From assembly GCA_947579605.1 (NCBI GenBank), contig OX388318.1, positions 12,400,001 to 12,464,000 of the forward strand: DNA of 64,000 bases, written 5' to 3'. Under the pieces are notes generated by a model, which was given only the letters and a program-made list of their open reading frames with translations, made no database searches and was not told the DNA's origin. The DNA comes from Athripsodes cinereus. Lineage: Eukaryota > Arthropoda > Insecta > Trichoptera > Leptoceridae. Position 1 is the stretch's first letter; each line of letters begins with the position of its first letter. The translations under genes were made by a program, and so were the position numbers. Shown here in pieces: positions 23,171 to 33,966 of this stretch.

Positions 23171-23409
23171 TAATGTAATACTATAAAAATCTATTTGATT
23201 ATGTGATTCATGTTTAAGAGCACTTTATAACGTGATATACAACATCTTAAACATCTAATAATATTTTATTTTAAACAATAATGACATATATTTTACATGG
23301 AGAGGACAACCTATATATTTATTTTATTACGTGCAGTTAATTTGTTGGCAATTCCATAGATAATATACATCTGTAGGACATATTATAATAGCATAGAGAG
23401 TGGCTTAAA

Positions 23410-23600
23410 ATAGAGCCACTTTATCAAAAAGAGAAGATAAAAGGAGTAGAGGGAGACCTTCCACACGTTAGTCAGACGACATTAGAAGAATTGCTGGTGA
23501 CTGGTTACAGAAAGCTCAGTACAGAGATGCCTGGAGACATATGGGGGAAGTTAATGTTCAGCAGTGGACAGGAATAGCTGCTGCAAGTAAGTAATAAGTT
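23410..23600 (+). mobile_element. LINE-K: RTE-like C-terminal fragment
   Basis: A plus-strand frame ending at TAA 23592-23594 reads RSRGRPSTR, stop, SDDIRRIAGDWLQKAQYRDA, then WRHMGEVNVQQWTG. The GRPSTRW.DDIRRIAG.W...AQ.R..W..MGEA..QQW pattern is the C-terminus of a common arthropod LINE group. The expected Trp after STR is a TAG stop. Only the last ~60 codons survive. Confidence 0.85.
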
Positions 23601-24376
23601 ATTAAAAAAAATACTTGGGTTTCCTTTACCCCGTTTCCATTAAAAAGCATAAATACTTACATACCTACCTAAGTTAACGATTAACATAAATTTATCGATG
23701 AGAGTTGAAAGTAGGTAGAAATTCCCATTGTAACTCATATCTGCAGAGCTAATAAATAATTGAGTCATTCCTACGTTGATTTGAATTAATAAAATATGAG
23801 AGCAATATATCATTCAAAACATATTATTACCCAACTAGTAAAAAATACATTTGCACATTGCTGAAACATGAAAACAAAAATAAAGAATGCATTCTGAAAT
23901 ATTGTATTTTAAAATGTACAATAATGTAAAAAGGGGCGTGTGTTTCAATGCAACCGATAAAATCTTAACAAGTCAATGTACTTACTGAAGCATGAAAAGA
24001 TTTGCGGTAGGTTCTGTTATATAGGTAGGTAGGTATCTCTGAAATCCATAAATTATTTCACAGAACGTTCTAAATATAAATCGCGAAATAAGTGATTGTC
24101 TTTGGTTTATAATTTATTATTGCCAGTAAATCATAGCGTTGTTGCAGCCGTGCGCTAAAACCTACGTACGTAGTATATAGTTCCATCCCACAGACTTAAT
24201 AAAGTAGATTCCTTGTTTCCAACAAAAATTCCTGCAACCAACTATTGCGTTCCAATAAATGTGTTTTTTTTTAGTTTTGCTCTTTTGTTTAAAATTAAAT
24301 ATGATTTTAAGCACCTATTGATTTCAGCAAGTAAAATACTCTAAAGTCTAATTTAATGTTGAATTAATAACAAAAT
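23601..24376. other. AT-rich spacer
   Basis: A TAGGTAGGTAGGTA tract sits at about 24022-24036. Nothing else recognised. Confidence 0.5.
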
Positions 24377-24510
24377 TAATAATAATAATCTTTATTGCAC
24401 AAAATTAGTATGCAAAGAAAAAAAACGTGATATCATAACTACTGAAGATATAATTTTGTGCAATGGGCGAGTTTATCGCTGAAGCGCGATATCTTCCAAC
24501 TAACGCTTAT
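24377..24510 (-). repeat. LINE-G 3' UTR, antisense
   Basis: AATAATAATCTTTATTGCAC starts the antisense tail; the inner part is GGCGAGTTTATCGCTGAAGC followed by GCGATATCTTCCAACTAAC. TATCGC (24474-24479) and GCGATA (24486-24491) form a stem, the 3' hairpin typical of CR1-like LINE tails. Confidence 0.75.
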
Positions 24511-24539
24511 ACTGTAAAATACTGTAAAATGAAAAAATA

Positions 24540-24610
24540 TTTCCCACTCTATCTGAATCCCACTCCTTTCTGTAAGTTTTCGAGTGTCATGCGAAAATCA
24601 ATTATCCGCG
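24540..24610 (+). repeat. SINE-A 5' fragment
   Basis: CCCACTCCTTTCTGTAAGTT and TTCGAGTGTC match the SINE-A 5' domain; homology fades after ATGCGAAAATCAATT. Confidence 0.6.
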
Positions 24611-25844
24611 AATCGGCACTTAATTACACGTGGTTAGGCCGCTGGCTACTTAATGATATGGTTAGTAGTTAAAAACATTTTTTTTGGAGCTGAGATGTCA
24701 CATTTTTTTGCTAAATTTACGTGTCTGCAATGTTTATATGCCAATGGTTCCATACATATTATTATTATTTTAGCTGTTACCTAGTGTTGGAATTTTGAAA
24801 TGAAAATTTTCAATTATCTTTTTTTCCGCATAGCAATGTTATTGCACACAGGAAAAATGTTATGTATCATCCATTGAATACTGAAAGCTTAGAAATGTCT
24901 TAACAAACACGACACAATTTTTCTATGGAAGATGCATATATTCTTAAACATATTCGTCTTATAATAATTTGTGATTTTGATTTCCATATGAAAAAATATG
25001 GAAAAGTAGTTACCAAAAGAGTATTCTAATTTTTTTTTAGTAAAATACATATATTTTTTGTCATTTTTTTATTTTTATTTTTAAATGTTTTTATTACTTA
25101 CACTGTGTAAATCCATACTTATTATTTATTTATGTAAAATAAATGAAACACTGCACTTTTCACTGTATATATATTTTTTTATTTTTTTTAATGTTTTTAT
25201 GCATCAAATGAAATCTATCTTGCTTCACATTCAGACATACAATTTTTCATAAATAATATTCATTTTCATTACCCATTCATAAAAATATATTTTAAGTATA
25301 TATTTTTTATTAAATCTGGGTTTGGAATATGCTCAAAACATCTCCAAACACAATTGCAGTAGGTAAACAATATGCTTGTGTCGTGAAGTTTGTATAGATC
25401 GGCAGTCTGATTCAAACACGAGATCTTATAATTACATAAAAGTTCGAGGCTCTACCATCAGACTGACAAGCACCACAAATTTCATACATTCTTATATAGT
25501 CGCTTTTTAAATCTATATATTTTCTATTCCATTTATAAATCACTATGCAGTGTCGTATCGCATAAATTTTAATCATAATAAAATCTCAAATTATTTTGTA
25601 TACAAATCACCTTCGTAATATAAAGTATGACTTACATTATGATATTTATGTACAGAGGTAACGCCCCATACTCTCTGTACCTTCAATATTATAATCCTTT
25701 TAATATTATAAAATATGGCAAGAGACATGCACGATATTACGCCAATGCACAATCACACATTATTATTTTATGCTCTAGAATAGATATTTACATAACCATA
25801 TATTGCAAAACTACATTTTATGGAGGGATGTTTACCTTTTTGCT
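24611..25844. other. AT-rich spacer with two small hairpins
   Basis: TTCCATAT/ATATGGAA stem near 24980-25002, and GTACAGAG/CTCTGTAC stem with a 15-nt loop at about 25650-25680. The 96-codon frame at 25627-25917 is not recognisable. Confidence 0.5.
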
Positions 25845-25925
25845 CCGTGGAGCTTCCAGCAAGGAAAAGGAATGCCACTTTTTTTCTGTAAGTTTTTTAA
25901 ATATAGGTATTGTGTAAGGCAGACA
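25845..25925 (+). repeat. SINE-A 5' fragment, diverged
   Basis: CCGTGGAGCTTCCAGCAAGG, then GCCACTTTTTTTCTGTAAGT and a final AAGGCAG align in order with 57175-57250 (CCGTGGAGCACCCGGTAAAG). Confidence 0.55.
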
Positions 25926-26344
25926 TTTTGCTTATGCCTGTATGAAGCAAAAATATTTCGCAACACCATTATGTCTATCAGGGAACAAAATGTTTTAAAT
26001 AATTGCCTAAGGAGGTCAAAAGTTTCAACGATCATAAAATATTTAAAAATAAACTGCGTTCATTAAGACAAAAAAAATTGGGCTGTTTTTAAATAGAATT
26101 TGATATTGGTTGAAGGTAGAATGTATTGGTTTTTGGAGTTTGTTATAATCTATTATTTTGTGGAATTTGGTTGAATTTATATTTTTTTTATAATAAGATA
26201 TGTATATTCTATCCCATACACAAGTTAAAAACTCTTTAAATGGGATAGAAAATTAGGTATATAATTTTAAGTGTATTTTTAAGTAAATATGTAATATACA
26301 TATCGTCATTTTTTGTTATAAAAATAAAATCGTACAATTCATTA
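25926..26344. other. AT-rich spacer between SINE-A pieces
   Basis: Separates a 5' and a middle SINE-A segment in the same orientation, so it may be a later insertion into one SINE-A copy. No element ends are visible. ATGGGATAGAA occurs sense and antisense about 30 bases apart (26210-26251). Confidence 0.4.
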
Positions 26345-26400
26345 AACATCTATAATTCAGCGTTGAGGCTTACATCTCATTCTGAATGTCTATTTTATAC
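26345..26400 (+). repeat. SINE-A middle fragment
   Basis: AATTCAGCGTTGAGG, CATCTCATTCTGAATGTC and a T-rich run match the central SINE-A block. Confidence 0.6.
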
Positions 26401-26462
26401 TAACAGGTGGCGTACCTATATGAAATATCTCGTAGATAAAATTTTATTTTGAAAAGACAAAG

Positions 26463-26655
26463 AGTTCGTTGGTAGCCTGGAGGTAGAGTCTCGGCCTCGT
26501 GAACATGGGGTCCATGGTCCGATCCCAGGTGCCGGCAAACTCCCCTTCCACGACACAAGCTTTTAGTAGCTTTCTGTGAAAGGTGTATAAGGTTGTATTT
26601 GGGTTCATAACAAAACCCAGATAGGTATATCTTAAAAATTTTTTTTTTTAAAAAT
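26463..26655 (+). mobile_element. SINE-B: tRNA-derived SINE, near full length
   Basis: The head has an A-box-like TAGCCTGGAGG (26473-26483) and a B-box GGTCCGATCCC (26516-26526), ~33 bp apart, as in RNA polymerase III internal promoters. A tRNA-unrelated body follows, with CAAACTCCCCTTCCACGACA, GTGAAAGGTGTATAAGG and the inverted repeat TGGGTTCATAACAAAACCCA, then an A/T-rich tail near 26635-26655. Transcribed by pol III when active and moved by a LINE in trans. Other copies: 19326-19535, and 3' pieces at 3781 and 46018. It is not a tRNA gene: no cloverleaf can be closed. Confidence 0.85.
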
Positions 26656-27032
26656 GGGTATAATTTAATCAATATTTTCGTCGTGAAAAATTCGTTAATA
26701 TCTAATACGTTATTATAATTTATTCGCAGAAACTTTAAAAAGCTTAGTATCTAAGATAAACGGTAAATTTGTTTGAGTAGTGTTATTAATAAGACATCGA
26801 TAAATTATTATTAATTAATTAAAAGTTTCTAATGATTATGAAGATAATTTCAAATAATAATAATAATATTGTAACAATAATAGTTTTCATGTCGTATTTA
26901 AGATTAATTTTAATTACTCATCTTTTCAAAATACGATTACATCTCAAAGTTATTGAACTGTTAAAATAAAGACCATTTACACGCAATGCGATTAACATCG
27001 GATACAAGTTTTCAATCGCAGTCTCCATAGAT
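26656..27032. other. AT-rich spacer before the RTE insertion
   Basis: Composed mostly of TAATAATA-like words. It is the pre-insertion sequence on the 3' side of the RTE element. Confidence 0.5.
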
Positions 27033-27042
27033 GAAACTTCAT

Positions 27043-27061
27043 CATCATCATCATCATCATC
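27043..27061 (-). repeat. GAT-repeat tail of the RTE element
   Basis: ATC units on the plus strand directly after the ORF stop and the bases GGGCG; this is the 3' end of the element. It overlaps the AT of the target-site duplication. Confidence 0.9.
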
Positions 27062-27065
27062 GCCC

Positions 27066-28121
27066 TCAACGCTCCTCTCGGGAGCACAGGGCAGAAACCA
27101 GCCTCCTCCATTCAGAGCGTCTCTGTGCCAATTGCGTCACCTCTTTCCACGACATTCCTTGCGCTCTGATATCGTTGTCATAGGAACGGTGTATTGTGAA
27201 AGAGGGACGCCCGGGCCGACGGAACCCCTGCGGACGGAAAAACAGTGCTCTTTTTGGCCAACTATCATTGGGCATTCTCAAAACATGTCCCAGCCAGGAC
27301 CATCGTCTCTCTTGTATTACGGAGATTACAGGTCTCTGCTGGGTGCGCCGGCGCACAGCATCATTTGTAACATGTTCATACCATCTGACATCCAAAATCC
27401 TTCTAAGACACCTGTTTTCAAAGCTTAGTATCTTCCGCTCTTGAGCCTTGGTTAAGTGCCAAGACTCGCAGCCATATAGAAGGATTGGGATGATGCACGC
27501 ATTGAACAAGCGACATTTTGTCCTGATGCTGAGTCCAGACGCCTTCCAAACTTTGTTCATGTTGTTGAAAGCCCCGCTAGCTGCTCCTATGCGGATTGGT
27601 AATTCCGACCGGAGATCACCCTCTGGCGTTATGGTTGCTCCCAGGTACCTGAATTTACTAACCTGAGATATTTGGGAATTGCCAACCATTAGTGGGGTGT
27701 GAGTACTCATGCATGTACTATTACATATGTACTCCGTTTTACCAGCGTTGATACGAAGGCCAAGGCGCAAGGAATTTTCATAAAGAGCATTAGCGTTGCA
27801 CTGTAATCCGTCCACAGATGTATCAAAAAGGGCTAGATCATCCGCATATTCAAGATCGTGCAGCACTCCCACAGACGTCTCACTGTTTTCACGCTGTGAT
27901 AAAGGCACACCGCCAGGGCCCAGAATAGATTTTCTGAGCAGGTAGTCCATAATTATGGCAAAGATAAAAGGTGCCAATATACAGCCCTGCCGGACTCCAG
28001 TGGTGATCCTGAAGGTGTCAGTTGGACCACTTGATGTTCTGACAGAACATTCAGAGTCCATATGCAGGGCTTTGATCATGGTTACCACCTTGGGCGGGAT
28101 GCCATACGCGGCCAGTATTTT
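27066..28121 (-). pseudogene. RTE reverse transcriptase, palm to C-terminus (after amber stop)
   Basis: Same reading frame as the upstream part: 30029 to 28088 is an exact multiple of three, so the only break is the TAG at 28124-28122. The conserved RTE context expects a Met-Trp pair where Ile-stop stands, i.e. G-to-A changes in both codons. Contains GVRQGCILAP, LEYADDLALF (catalytic YADD ~82 codons after 28088), FRYLGATITPEGD, LLYGCESWHL, the LRRILDVRW thumb-connection block and a C-terminal WSWLGHVLRM ... GRPSFTIHRS segment. Stop TGA at 27068-27066. If translated by readthrough, the polyprotein would be complete. Confidence 0.92.
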
Positions 28122-30122
28122 CTATATGGTTGGTCTGTGGGGGCTGTCAAAAGCTTTTTCGTAGTCAATGAAGCAACATGCAAGCGGTGAGTTGAACTCT
28201 TGCGACTGTTGGAGTACACATCTGGCACAAAAAATTGCGTCCGAACAGGACTTGCCAGGTACAAACCCGCATTGTTGCTTTCTCAGAGATGCCAACACTG
28301 GTTTTTGAATGCGACTCAATATGATTTGTGAGAGAACTTTACCAGGCACACTAAGTAGTGTGATGCCACGGTAATTTCCGCATTCCAGTGGGTTTCCCTT
28401 CTTGAAAAGTGTCACGATGGATCCATTTCTCCAATCTTTCGGGCAGAGCTCCTCATTCCACACCTTGTTAAAGAGATGGTACAGTGGGTGGATAAGCGCA
28501 TTCATGCCATACTTAAGGAGCTCTGCGTGGATTCCATCTTCACCTGGGGCCTTGTTGTTTTTTAGCCTTTTTACAGCTGCCTCAATCTCCTCATGTGTTG
28601 GGGGGGTTTCGGCTATCCCAGATACCTGTGGGATATCTAGGTCGCTATCCTCATTGCCAACATCAAAAGGTGAGGAGGGGTCTGGTCGGTTTAGAATGAA
28701 CTCAAAGTGTTCTCTCCATCTTCCTCTTACTAAGTCAGGGGCAGAGATCAGGTTTCCACTGCTATCATTAATTGAGTCAGCAGTCTTATTCTGACCTCTT
28801 CCTCCCAACATGCGGGTAATTTCAAAGAGAGTCTTCGAGTCATTCCTGGCCGCGGCAGTTTGTGCAAGCTGTATTTTGGCTTCGACATCACGTCGTCTGT
28901 CTTTGCGCACAGAGTGCTTTACCAGGCGGTCTAGCTCTCTGTACGAATTTCTTAGGGCCTCCAGTTTCGTAGGGGACTTTTCAGCATCTCTGAGTATCTT
29001 GACTTTTTGGTGATCTTGAATATATCCCCAGGACTCCATAGACATCCATGGTGGTTTGTTCCTCTCTTTGAACCCAATGGACGCAACCGCTGCAGCCTTC
29101 ACTACTCTCCGGAACTCCTCCCAGGCCGACTCTACTGAGTCAGTATCGGAAAGATACCGAGAGAGTTCAAATCCTTGGTGCAGCTCAGCCTCATACTTCA
29201 TGCGAGACCGAATATTCCCCAACCCACAGACGTCAAACACTCGCGGTGCAGCTGGTCTTGCAAATTTATTGAACCTTAGCTTCATGGCTCCGACAAGGAG
29301 CTCATGATCCATTTTCAGGTCCGCTCCACGAAATGTCCTGACATCCTGTAGATCAGAGCGGTCTCGGGCCTTAACCAAAAGATGGTCAATTTGGTTTCTG
29401 GTACGTCCATCAGGTGAGGTCCACGTGTATTTGTGGATATCCTTGTGAGGAAACAGTGTTCCTCCAATAAGGAGTCCTTGGAGTGTTGCGTATTCTATAA
29501 GACGGGAGCCGTTGTCATTTAGCACCCCTATGCCATGCCCCCCCATTACGCCAGGACCGTTTAGTGGGTCGTTGCCTACTTTGGCATTGAAATCGCCCAT
29601 CACAACGATCCTATGCCTTTTAGGAATTTTGGATGTGACGGCTGCCAGACAGTCATAAAAACTGTCCTTGACCGTCCCCTCCGCATCCTCTGTGGGGGCA
29701 TAACACAAAAGTACCATCAACGGGTCACCCGTTGCCCTAAACGAGGCGCGTAGTAGCCTGTCGGAGATGGGTTCCCAATCAAGAAGCGAGCCGGCGGCCC
29801 GTTTGCTCATTAGCAAGGCGACACCATGCTTGTGTTTTGTCTTGTGGCCAGAGTGAATCATGGAATAGTTCCCCGCCTCACTCCTACCACAATCCAAAAG
29901 ACGTGCCTCAGACACACCTAGCAGGTCTAACCCATAGTCACTCGCTATCTTGGCGGCAACCAACTCCTTGTCATGCCTCAGCGTCCTCGCATTGTATGTT
30001 CCGATTTTCAATTTCCTTATTCGGTCCAAGTTCTCATGGTCAGGGGGGCTACATGTAAATGGACCCCTCCCCTGTAGAGGTCCAAGTGTCCGAGGCTTTA
30101 TCCTGTTTCTGTTTGCAGTCAG
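28122..30122 (-). pseudogene. RTE endonuclease and N-terminal reverse transcriptase
   Basis: Open from 30122 to an amber codon at 28124-28122. No ATG lies in the first ~40 codons (NRNRIKPRTLGPLQGRG), so the start is uncertain; numbering here is from the TTG at 30029. Endonuclease (~1-245): IGTYNARTL with the active-site Asn, SEARL with the catalytic Glu (~41), VVMGDFNAKVG (~143-152, Asp and Asn), YTWTSPDGRTRNQIDHLLVK (~201-220), and DH at ~241. Then a linker with an R/K-rich segment (~330-390). The RT starts at KRLKNNKAPGEDGIHAELLK (~495), then NYRGITLLS, QCGFVPGKSCSDAIF and FIDYEKAFDS, the first catalytic Asp. The product nicks target DNA and primes cDNA. Truncated here before YADD. Confidence 0.92.
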
Positions 30123-30339
30123 TCACTTTAAGTATGTTGGGAGACAAGCCCAACGATACCGAGGCCCGGGGAAAGGACGGCTCCATCCTACCTGGAAACT
30201 TCATAAGTAGGTAAAATGTTTTTTTATACATTTCTTTCCAATTTATGAAACTTTCGTTACTTACTAACTGGAAAGAATATGCCTGTAGATATTTTGAAAG
30301 ATTTCATATGAATGTAAATCAATTTTTACCATTTTTTGC

Positions 30340-30508
30340 TGTCTTCTTCTTTATGTGTCCTTTTGCCCCCCCCCCCATTCACTCTCGATGTTGACGATCA
30401 CCTGGGAAAAATCTTGTCTGTTCTGGGCAGCACGAAGCAGCTTCTCCACACCTCTCATCCCGGTCAGTTCTCGAATGTTGTGATGCCAGGAATGCCACTT
30501 TCTTCCAA
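30340..30508 (-). mobile_element. LINE-E C-terminal fragment with GAA tail
   Basis: On the minus strand the frame reads GMRGVEKLLRAAQNRQDF and VIVNI, then a G-run (C11 at 30366-30376 on plus) and AAGAAGAAGAC. It parallels GMRGVEELFQTAQDRDAY and VIANVGGT at 40120-40248. This is the last ~30 codons of an RTE-like LINE group plus its GAA tail. Confidence 0.8.
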
Positions 30509-31737
30509 CCCCCCTACGATTAATGACTTATGCAAATATTATAATTTTAGAGGGCTGGTGGGAAAACATTCATGTGGTTTTTAGAGTTGTTAATTGATGA
30601 AATGAAAAAATGGTTTACTATCTGTCCAATATACAGGGTTTCGAACTCTAAAAGCACAATCTTAAATTCATTGATAAATCGTATCGTCGCGTCGACATGT
30701 ATCCGACCGATCGTTACACAAATATGTAAGGCAGTTTATAAACTAAATGAAATTGTAAATACAGAAAGTACATTATTATATAGCGATTCTTCAGTAAAAT
30801 GTTACAAGAAGTAAATTTTCTAGTAAAGCTATTTTCCTTCCACATTTCGTCGAAACAAGGAGTTTCTAACGAGATAACGCTGTCGGGAATTTTGTTTTAT
30901 GAAAATAAATTGAAATTTGCTTAGAGATTTATTGAAAGCAATTTTAATTAAAAACTATTCATTATTCTCACAGACTGAGTATTGAGAGGAGCGATGTGCA
31001 TAAAATTATAATATCTATGGAGATGGTATAAAATACCAATAACCATGTCTTAATACAACTTTGAACAAGCGAAATATGCACACTTAGAGAATATTAGGTA
31101 TTATAATTTACTATTTGCATTTAAGATCCTTTGTTAATCGCCGTGGATGAAAATATAAATATACAAAAGTCATAAAAACGGTGAAAGATTAAGCTCGTTG
31201 AAGTGAATTTATGCGTAGATTGGATATAACACAATAAATGGGTGGCAAAATGAACAAACGGTTCGTGATGATAAATACAACAGTCAAATTTTTATAAAGT
31301 TGATTGCAAAGTTATTCTAACGTAAGGAAATTCTACCTACCATTTTTTTTATTAACTTTTTATCAAAAGACATTCGTCACATATATTGCAGTGCTTAGCT
31401 TCCATGTCACTCATAGAACGAGCTGTGTTTTCATCACATATTATTATTAGTAACAGATTGTCCCAATAATGGGAGATTATGTATTACTACAAATCGATAG
31501 AGTGAATAACTTGCATTACCTATGTTAAAAAGACATTCTAATCATTCGTTTTTAATTCAGATTAAATTTTGTGATGAAACGGATATGAAGTGAAGTAATA
31601 TGATAAAATTGCAAACATGAACCTCATATTATACCTACATACATAGTTCAAAGTGGCTTAAATAGCCTTCTATTAAAACTATTTTTTTTGAAAACCAAAA
31701 CTCACTGAAAACATTAAGTTCAGGATCTGACTTAATG
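30509..31737. other. AT-rich spacer, nothing recognised
   Basis: An 80-codon frame at 30572-30814 has mixed composition but no motif I can name. Confidence 0.5.
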
Positions 31738-31935
31738 AAATTCGATTGTCGACACTCCTCGACCCATCTGGTTAAGGGAGGTGTTTTTAAGTATTACGAA
31801 CGCTGCACACTTTAAGATATTCGTGGATATATGTGTCTCAAGGTGGGATCTGCTACGTCAGCCGGGTCCACTGTCCACTGACGTAGTAGGGTCGTAGTTA
31901 CCAATACCGGTATAATGGTACTGGTAGACTGGAGA
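31738..31935. repeat. GC-rich island with two hairpins, class unknown
   Basis: Markedly less AT-rich than its surroundings, with abrupt edges. CTACGTCAG (31852-31860) and CTGACGTAG (31877-31885) form a perfect 9-bp stem; TACCAATACC and GGTACTGGTA (31899-31926) form a second with one mismatch. Read antisense, a frame passes TLLRQWTVDPADVADPTLRH, probably chance. I suspect a dispersed repeat or a structured RNA; there is no second copy in this window. Confidence 0.4.
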
Positions 31936-33559
31936 GAGTTAAAAGGATAAAGAAATTGTAAACTAAACGGATATATTATAGTCATTGGACTCCTAAAATA
32001 TCCGGAAAATAAAGTTATTTCAACATTTATAAAATTCAATCTTAAAATGTTTTAAAAACGTTTAAAGTTTTTCATGCTCAGATGGTTAGAATCAGTTTGC
32101 TGAAAGGAATATCTTGGAATAGCTGAAATATAAAATCGCGATATTTCACTCGACATAACGACCGCTAAAACCGACACTTTATTAACTTCGTCATTAGAGA
32201 AAATAATATCAAAGCTATAATATACTCTAAACTAGTCAACCCTTTATAGAAGTAGCATTCGAAATGATAAAAAATGTGCAGAAACACATTGATTTTCGAT
32301 AAATAACGAAATCCCATAAAAAACATAAATTAATCTGAATATCATTGTTGTTGTGATACTGCTAAGAAATGCAGACATCGTTAATCCAAGCTTATATAAG
32401 AAAAGTTTCCATTTTTAACAAGTCTTGAATTTTATTAACTAGAAAAAATTAAAAAGACTATTTTTGAAAGTTCGATAAAATGATAAATTCCTGCTTTTAT
32501 CTACATAATCAAAACTCGAGAAAAATCGATCAAAATTTTGTAAGCGAAATTTGGTCCTTGAAGTTAACTTCTCTAAGAGAATATAAGTTAGAGCATTTGA
32601 CCATATCCATTCCCTTTCTCTTCTCCCTACATATCACCAGTTCTATAACTTGGGGACGTGAATCATATACATTTTATACATTCAAAGTATTATTTTACAA
32701 CGTTCTTGAGAATTGGTAAAAAATACTATATTGAAATTTGTATATATACAATGTATGTTCCTAAAACAATATTTATGTGTTTAAATTTAAAGAAAAATAG
32801 TTAGGTAAGTGTAGTTAAGTGAGCTGGGATTCTTTTTAATTAAAATATTGAATTACTTGTTCGTATAACAGTCAAGAAGCAAATATTATATTATGCAATG
32901 ATAGAAGTAAGTGGTATCCGGTTCTTTTTGCCTACATCGCAAAAAGGTGGCGTAATAATTCACATTAGCCCAATAGACCATCTGTTCCCTATAAGCGCTT
33001 ATTGACGCTGGATTTTATTTGACTACCCCGCAAACCACGTGACTTGATGGAATAAATCTGCATCATATTATCTCCAACAAATGGGATAATCAGTGAATTT
33101 CCTTATTGACAGAATATACAAATTGAAATAAACAACTTATTTTTGGTCATTATTGAAAAGACATCAAAGTTTGAGATGTTGTAGAAGTTTATACGATTAT
33201 TATACCTAGTCATTTTGAGAACGAGGCTCTTATTTCCGATATGACTTGATAGCGATGTGATTGGATCCCACGAGACCTAGATAAGTGTTTCGGAAAGATT
33301 CCCTCGCAATGGCGAACTATGTAAGTACATAATCATACTAATATTATTATTTTACTTGACAAGGACCTTTTTTTCATAAAGGGGCCAATACGACGACCAC
33401 TTTCTTAGAGTGTAAGTACACTGTCGAATTGTGAAATTTATTTACGCTATATGACTTCACAGATTATCTTTGCTTTCTGAGAATAATAACTGCACTTTTT
33501 ATAATGTAAGGAAATTTACAAAGAGGTTTGTACATTTTTTTGTTACCTTTATTGTTTAT
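31936..33559. other. AT-rich spacer with possible decayed LINE-A end
   Basis: At 33024-33110, AACCACGTGACTTGATGG and then CCAACAAATGGGATAATCAG loosely recall LINE-A coding and antisense SINE-A 3' sequences. Too diverged to annotate separately. A 79-codon frame at 32480-32719 is unrecognised. Confidence 0.4.
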
Positions 33560-33795
33560 TGTTAAAAATATCCTCTCCCACTTTTTCCCGTAAGTTTTCG
33601 AGTGTCCAGTTAAAGGCAATTGTTCAAAGAATAAAGATATTTCATATATTAAATTCAGCGATGAGGTATGTCACCCACCCTAAATGTCTTATTTTTTTCG
33701 TTTGCATGAAGAAGACAGCTTGCATATTTATTTAATATGGCTGATCTTTTGACAACCTGACATATGCCGTGATGGTAAAGATAGATAAACCTTGA
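33560..33795 (+). repeat. SINE-A, near full length
   Basis: Follows the order of the 57175-57420 copy: CCTCTCCCACTTTTTCCC, GTAAGTTTTCGAGTGTCC, AAAGGCAATTGTTC, AAATTCAGCGATGAGGTATG, ACCCTAAATGTC, then a degraded region and ATATGCCGTGATGGTAAAG ending in ATAGATA. The CCCCACTTGTGGG block is lost. Confidence 0.8.
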
Positions 33796-33966
33796 ATCGT
33801 GACCTCTGTATTTTCTGTTGTACCTATAAAGATTTTGTGCAAAAAAAATTAATGCGTGGCAGAATTATCCAGAATGATGAGAAAAATGAAATCTGTGACA
33901 TTTAAAGATGTATTAATGAAAAAATCGTTTAAATTGTGCCATAGGATAGTTAATATATTTAATTGG

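Larger units (their letters stand above)
27033..30203 (-). mobile_element. Full-length RTE-type LINE with 10-bp TSD
   Basis: GAAACTTCAT occurs at 27033-27042 and 30194-30203, a perfect 10-bp target-site duplication. The insertion between them is 3151 bp, the usual size of a complete RTE element. On the minus strand it has a short leader (30193-30123), one long frame for apurinic-like endonuclease plus reverse transcriptase (30122-27066), four or five bases of 3' UTR and a GAT-repeat tail (27061-27043). The very short 3' UTR with a microsatellite tail is characteristic of the RTE clade. GC content is far above the flanks. Only one inactivating lesion is visible, so the insertion is probably recent. 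Confidence 0.93.

Noticed and set aside
26463..26540. A tRNA gene
   Set aside because: A- and B-box-like words are present, but no acceptor or anticodon stem can be closed and the body continues into SINE-B.
28402..29307. Plus-strand frames of 130, 67 and 83 codons
   Set aside because: They are the opposite strand of the intact RTE endonuclease-RT frame.
33024..33110. LINE-A or SINE-A remnant
   Set aside because: Only two short words match, in an order that fits neither element convincingly.
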